64,000 bases of DNA, from assembly GCF_000204055.1 (NCBI RefSeq), contig NW_006768766.1, positions 2,842,524 to 2,906,523 of the forward strand. Direction: 5' to 3'. A model generated the notes under the pieces. The model searched no databases. It was not told the origin of the DNA and saw only the letters and a program-made list of their open reading frames with translations. How positions within the stretch are numbered: position 1 is the stretch's first letter; each line of letters begins with the position of its first letter. The position numbers and the translations under genes were made by a program. The stretch comes from Melampsora larici-populina 98AG31 (Eukaryota; Basidiomycota; Pucciniomycetes; Pucciniales; Melampsoraceae). This document shows, piece after piece, positions 58,588-64,000 of the stretch.

Positions 58588-58833
58588 CAGTCGATCCAGA
58601 ATAGCTTGATAAAATGATTTTTTTTTTTAATTTCACAGCAATACAGCCCAATACAGGCATTCTTATAAGCATATGTAGCCTACAGTCGAGAAACCCTTGA
58701 TTGAATTTGGGCTGCTTACCGTTTCACCTCTTTACCCTTGATCCCACCACCTCTTTCCCATCGATACCTTCCAATACCTCTTGTTTCCCATCGATACCTT
58801 CCAATACCTATTCCAAACCACCAGTATACCATC

Positions 58834-61671
58834 ATGCCCACCAGAAAAACAAAGAAACAACTTGCTGAGGAAGAAGAGGCCAGAAAGAAAGATTTGTGAG
58901 TATTTTGAACCGTTTCCTTCTTTCGATACTTGTTACTGACCATCTTATTTGTAGTGCGCGACACCGAGCCCGTCAGGCTGGGCCAGAAGGCCTTAGTCCT
59001 GATCCCGGCAGGACTGGGACTCCTTGTTATTTTGACAAGTGAGTTCCTTTTCTTTTTTTCTCTTTCATCGTCTTCAAGTCTGATCAGCTTCTGTTTGGTT
59101 TTCAGACCCGGTCATCATTGGGAGGACCGTCAATACGGCAGACGCCAATACCTCAACACCGATTTAGTCCACATCGATCCCTTCGCCGAGCCAGGCTTCC
59201 AGGAATTTCCTTGCCCTTTCCAATTTCGTCCCGGTGAGTTCTTTTTTTTAAATCTCACTTCCTTCTCATTTCAATATCAACTGACCTTCGATTGATTTGT
59301 AAAAATCAATGTTGATGCTGGTATCGCACCAATACTTCTTCCAATAGCCCACCAAGGCTTTGGAATGCCTATGGCGGCTGTTGGAGAACATCAACACGAT
59401 TTAGATGTCCATCGGGACCCTCTCTTTGGCGTTCAAGAGGCCAGAAATCGAGTTGCTGAAAGTAAGCTTTTACCTTATCTATCAGAAGCTACTGAAAAGA
59501 AAACAACTGATCTCTTTATCATTAGATCCACATCGATATGTGGATCTAACTCAATCACCAAGCCCAGGCCCTGGAGAAGCTGATCACCAAGTCGAACCCG
59601 TGGAGCGCAAACCAATCCCGGCCAAGTTCTACTTCAACCTTTTCCTTGCTAATCCCCTCACTGACGCCGACAAACGATCCGGTGTGCCCATCTCGTACAT
59701 CGAATATGGCATCCCGGTCAAGACCCCTTTGGACATCATGATCCAAGTCGATGGACAATCACTTGGGCAGGTCAAGTCGTCTCTTTTCGATGCGTGCGAC
59801 AGCCACAAGAAGGGATGTGGCAAGATGTTGAGGGTAGCTGACAGTGAAGGAAGAGTGATACTTAAGGGTTACGTGACTACTGGTGGCATCTTTGGTAAGA
59901 GCATCTCCTATCGTTTGAGTAAATTTACAGTAAATTTTCGGTACATACTCACTCGGTACAGTATCATCAGATACAGAACAGTAGAAATCCACTATCGTTG
60001 CATTATTTCGGACAAAGTACAGTCCGTACGGTACAGAAATGCCTTGTTCCCACTATCGTACATTCACAAAAAACTGCAAATCTCATACTTGAGGTTTCAA
60101 AAACTTATGATTGGAGGATGTTCTATCAGAAAACAATCATTTCAAGAACAAACAGCTTGAAAACAAAACAATTGATCTAATAATGAGTGATTTCAGAACA
60201 ATTACTTTGAAATCGGCCGATTGATTTGATAACAATCGATTTGAAAACAAGAAGATTGGTTTCTGAACAATCGGGTTGAAAACAAGACGGATGAGTTGAT
60301 AACAATCAATATGGAAACGATCGATCTGAAACTGATTGCTTTGAAGATGACTTTTTTAAAACCAAACAGTGTATCAAAATGACTGATCTGAAAAGATCAA
60401 GAATTGTACAAGATGTGATAGGTATTGTGATGTACCTAGATACCGGTGTATGTGGTGGGACAGAGGGGAGAAGTCGAGCACATTTGCAGATACAGACCTC
60501 TGCAGAATTGGTAGAGGTCCAGTAAATTTGCACAGAATTTTGACCGATTCTGTAGCTACCGATGTGTGTTTTTGACACGATTGGGGATTTTGACCCTTGG
60601 TACGGTAAAATTTACCGTACCGAAGCCCTTTACCGAGACGATAGAAGATGCTCTAAGACTGCAATGCCAAAAATTTCATCCGAGGATATTTTGAAGGAGT
60701 TCCAAGCCATGATCATCTTGAAGAAGGGGAAGGAGGTTGGCTTCAGTCTCTTCATGGACAACCCAAAGAAAACCGCCAAAAACGATTCCAAAGTAAGCCC
60801 TTTTCGTCTTTCTTATTCTTCTCATTCTCAATTTGGTATTGATTTTGTTTAAATCAATTGAACAGACAGTGGATTTTAATCGGGCGTTGCAACACCAACT
60901 TCCAAATGTGTTGAACAATGATCAAGTCGATGAGATGGAGATGGCGTAAGTTTTTTTTGATTTTTTCAATGTTTCAATTGATTCTTATCAATCTTCTCAA
61001 ACAGGCTATACACGTTGAACCGGATGTTCAGGCCCTTCGAGTGACTCTAATGACGATGTATGGCTGTGTTTCAATTGGAGGTAAAGAGTGTATGGGTATT
61101 ATCAACCCAGCCAACACCAACGAGGCAATGCATCTCTCGCATTTGGCGATGGACATATGGGCAGAACTCCTTGTAAGTCACTTTCTACCCCTAAAAATTG
61201 TTCTTTCAAGATACTGACACTGATTAATGTGCGTTGATCATTTAAATTTAGGCCATTCATAAGCCTGGAGTCACCTTAATGAGACCACCTACCGGACCCG
61301 AGTTTCGATGGTTGCCGATCAGCAAGTTACATTCCAGAAAGGCTTCAACCGCCAGCTCTGTTCAGTCAACCTCTCAAGTCCCAATAGTCTCACACCACAA
61401 GTCTACACCCCGATCAGATTCCCCAGCCCCAAGGCCACTCCCTCACTTTGACTGTTACCTTGACTATTGTTCGATTGAGAAGGACAATCAAGAAACTCGC
61501 GATTTGCTCAAGAAATACAACATCGTCAATTTTGAGATGTTTCTATCCTCTGAGCTTAGCTGCGCAGTGATGGCAGGTTTTGGGTTTGGCTTTGGACAAC
61601 GTGTCCGACTCCATGAAAATGCCATATCATATCGACAGCATCTCAAGGATGAAGCTAATCCTACTTTCTAA
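58834..61671 (+). pseudogene. Unrecognised cargo gene of the Tc1-type element, split by a MITE
   Basis: Exons fit at 58834-58895, 58955-59038, 59106-59233, 59348-59461, 59526-60792 (containing the MITE), 60866-60945, 61005-61172 and 61252-61671, about 520 residues once the MITE is removed. Excising 59899-60653 plus one TAA joins TTGGIFG to KTAMPKISSEDIL in frame, proving an exon insertion. The protein has a basic/acidic N-terminus (MPTRKTKKQLAEEEE), a middle of no known family (FYFNLFLANPL, SYIEYGIPVKTPLD) and a C-terminal helical segment (TRDLLKKYNIVNFEMFLSS … RQHL) that looks SAM-like. The 60945/61005 junction is one base out of phase with the conserved reading AIHVEPDVQALRV, so a second lesion or a mis-set splice site exists. 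No function is assigned. Confidence 0.7.
59899..60653. mobile_element. Harbinger-type non-autonomous element in an exon, TSD TAA
   Basis: Ends GAGCATCTCCTATCGTTT and its imperfect inverted copy ending AGATGCTC bound 755 bp. TAA is duplicated at 59896-59898 and 60654-60656. Removal restores the host reading frame. Inside, 60120-60350 holds degenerate repeats of the type GAAAACAA…GATTGATTTGA, and near 60601 a palindrome GGTAAAATTTACC. No coding capacity. Confidence 0.85.
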
Positions 61672-62198
61672 ACCTCACATCCCACCTCCAATCAAAAAAA
61701 ACATGTACTGGCCTCCTTGTGTTAAAGAGAAACATTTTTATGCTGTAGCCACAGTATACTATAGCAAAATGACTCGCTATCTATTATTGTTGTTTGTTGT
61801 GAAAGAAATATGCTGTAATCAAACTGTTGTTTAGTAAAAAACAAAGCTCCAAGTGTGATTGAGATTCCAAATGAGAGTGGATTTTAAAAAAAAGCTCCAA
61901 GTGTGATCGAGATTCCAAATGAGAGTGGATTTCTGCAAAGGTAATCCTTATGCCTCTCACTCAAATCAAGATCAAACCAATCATGGGATTTTTCTTGTTT
62001 TACGTTTCTCAAAATATCTTATAATCTATCTCATGTTTCTCAAAACATGAGATAGAAGAATCTCATTTCCTTGAGTGTTCCATCAATTCGATTCACCTCC
62101 ACAATTTTACAGTCAATTTCACTGGCGATTCTAATAAGACAATATCTTTCTTTGCATATTTTCAATATCTCGATTTAAGCAGTACAACAACATTTTTT

Positions 62199-63336
62199 TT
62201 AAAACTCATTGTCATCATCTTTAGGTCTGTAACCACCAGTCTTGTAAAGATTGACAATGAAATAGCTGGTACAAACTTGGCTCATTACTCTTTTCAAACA
62301 TTTCAACTTATCGATAGCCTCAGCAAAAATCCCGTTCCGACGAAGGGCATCCTTGAATACCTTGAATACGCGCTCGATTGGGTTGAAGTCAGGAGAGCAA
62401 GGTGAAAGATAGACCAATAATACCCCAACTGCCTCGCACAACGCTAGTATTCCACCACGGCGATGGATAGTTGCGTTATCCATCACCAAAACCGAGTTTC
62501 GATTTGGGAAGCGACCCATGACAGGGAGCTTGAATAGAATTGAGCGCATCAGCTCATTATTCATGATCGATTTTGATAGAAACAGTCACTTACCAAGATG
62601 TGTTTCAAAAAGGCCTGGAACTCATCTCGACAATAGCCATTGACCTTGGCGTTGACTGCGAGTAAGCCCAATTCACAGATGGCAGCCAGCACAGTATAGT
62701 GATTCCCCGCCCTCGTACGCTTCAAAGACTTGGGTCTTTCACCTTTCTTGGACCTAACGTGGTTTCGTTCGACATCCTGTGGTCGAAGCCCGGTCTCATC
62801 TTCATGATGGATGAAAGGATAATCAGATCAAGTATTGAAGAAGATAGAAGTGTTGGAATAATGAACTGCTTACCTAAGAAGACCAGACACTCTGGTGGAA
62901 GATGGGCAACTTGACCCGAGTATGCTGCTCGTAGCTCGGTTGATTGGTTGCTATCAACCTTCGCAACCTTGTGAACGGTGAGGTAAAGTCGCTCCTTGAG
63001 GTCGTTGGCAATAGTTTGTCAACAAGCGAGTAGATCGGTATGATCATACATCGCTTCCTGGACCTCGTCCAGGAACATGCACGGATCGGCTTCGATAAGT
63101 TCAAGCATGAACTGTCGGTCTTGATCGGAATAAATAGTCGGACGTCCTTGTTTATCATATGAATTCGGATCTCTGATGACCGCATGAGTAAGGTCGTAGA
63201 GTTCTTTCCAACGTGTGAAGGTTTGCGCTGAGATCGAAGTGAGGAGATCATTGTTGATGGAGGCAACCGGTTGACCTGATATGAACTTATTGAGAGCGAT
63301 AACCTTCAACTGAGGGGAGTATTTGACATATGGCAT
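62199..63336 (-). pseudogene. Tc1/mariner-type (DDE_3) transposase, one nonsense codon
   Basis: Three exons: 63336-62874, 62799-62594 and 62552-62199, in phase, give 340 residues. The N-terminal helix-turn-helix part (MPYVKYSPQLKVIAL … QGRPTIYSDQD) is followed by the catalytic core: first Asp in VFLDETGLRPQD (across the first intron), second in SVLVMDNATIHRRGG, and the Glu in SPDFNPIERVFKVFK. A TGA at 63019-63021 interrupts LLAC-stop-QTIANDLKERL, in the second half of the DNA-binding region; arginine (CGA) fits. No other lesion was seen, so inactivation is by a single base change. Confidence 0.85.
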
Positions 63337-63559
63337 AACGGATATGAGAAAGATAATGGACTAATTGATGGACGAATGATTCAACGATAAGGAATGGTTG
63401 TTATCGAGGAAGTTGAGATAAGGGTGAACCCGAGGTTGAACCTCGAATCACCTATCTCAACTGTAGGCTATGCTTATAAGAATGCCTGTATTGGGCTGTA
63501 TTGCTGTGAAATTAAAAAAAATAAATTTCATTTTATCAAGCTATTCTGGATCGACTGTA

Positions 63560-64000
63560 CTATGCATATAAAAAAAGAAGAAAACCTCTTTCAACCAAGT
63601 ACTATAAACCAAAGAAAGAAAAGAAAAAACCATCTACAAACAAACTCTTTCAAAACCAAAAAAACAAACACATCTATATGCATTATATATACTATATACT
63701 ATATATTGATATTGTTATCATATTATATAATGCTTCAATCTAAATACGATTTCTTTTTATTCAAAGGAAGAATCAATCATTCTAACAAAACAAAAACCAA
63801 AAAACTTGCAAGATCAATAATTCTACGTAAAAAGTCCATCAAAAAAAACAAAATTCAAAAACATACATAATCACAAAAATCACAAAAATCACAAAAATCA
63901 CACAAATCACACAAATCACAAACACAAAAATCACAAATATCACAAACACAAAAATCACAGAATCACACAAAACCACACAAAAACGAAACAAGGTGTTACA
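63560..64000. other. A-rich spacer with an ATCACAAAA tandem repeat
   Basis: From about 63870 to 63978 a 9-10-bp unit (ATCACAAAA and variants with ACACAAATC) is repeated roughly twelve times. The DNA before it is A-rich and non-coding. Confidence 0.7.

Larger units (their letters stand above)
58588..63557. mobile_element. Tc1/mariner-type element, 4.97 kb, TSD TA, with a cargo gene
   Basis: Terminal inverted repeats of about 100 bp begin CAGTCGATCCAGAATAGCTT at 58588 and end with the reverse complement at 63557. TA is present at 58586-58587 and 63558-63559. The minus-strand gene at the right is a DDE_3-type transposase. The left two thirds carry a separate multi-exon gene on the plus strand, convergent with it. 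This is far larger than the 1.3-2 kb usual for Tc1/mariner elements. Confidence 0.88.

Noticed and set aside
59893..60656. GGTAAGAG…AG as an ordinary intron in the cargo gene
   Set aside because: Terminal inverted repeats, the TAA duplication and exact frame restoration on excision favour an exon insertion.
63870..63978. CRISPR-like or structured repeat array
   Set aside because: Units are 9-10 bp, degenerate and without spacers; it is a simple minisatellite in a eukaryotic genome.
1..64000. tRNA, rRNA or other structured RNA genes
   Set aside because: No cloverleaf or rRNA signature was recognised by eye on either strand; a covariance-model scan would be needed to exclude them.

Overview
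The window looks like a chromosomal segment of a rust fungus (Pucciniales, probably Puccinia or a close relative). This is inferred from A+T-rich intergenic DNA, multi-exon genes with mostly 40-190 bp introns, a small cysteine-rich secreted protein, and very dense, nested transposable elements. No species name can be read from the sequence.

Only five loci look like host genes: a small C2HC zinc-finger protein (330-1445), a DXD-type Golgi glycosyltransferase (8447-6769, minus), a cysteine-rich secreted effector candidate (19442-19750), an Ssz1-type ribosome-associated Hsp70 (21399-23552) and a ten-exon fungal transcription factor with a middle homology region but no Zn2Cys6 cluster (35079-31789, minus).

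The rest is mostly mobile DNA, and several elements could be delimited to the base by terminal repeats plus target-site duplications (TSDs). They are: a foldback element (4107-5785); a decayed Ty1/copia element split by later insertions (11395-15561); a gag-only LTR element with TSD CTTTG (16209-18866); a complete PIF/Harbinger element with TSD ATT (25398-29436); a Mutator-like element (MULE) with 8-bp TSD (37725-43720); a GCM-domain Mutator-like element with 9-bp TSD (45097-57698), carrying a young copia element (49888-56032, TSD ACAGT) inside its transposase gene and a CACTG-ended hairpin element inside its terminal repeat; and a Tc1/mariner-type element with TSD TA (58588-63557) that carries an extra multi-exon gene, itself split by a Harbinger-type MITE (TSD TAA).

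The most interesting observation is that the two unrelated Mutator-like elements each encode a transposase joined to a different deubiquitinase-like cysteine protease domain. The MULE reads FAR1 zinc domain, MULE transposase, CCHC knuckle, RTC4-like domain, OTU protease. The GCM element reads GCM DNA-binding domain, transposase, USP-like protease. A second cross-element observation is that nearly all nonsense codons in these transposon genes are TGA where an arginine CGA fits, mostly after a T. This suggests C-to-T mutation at TCG(A) sites, a repeat-directed or methylation-driven decay signature, while host genes in the same window are intact.
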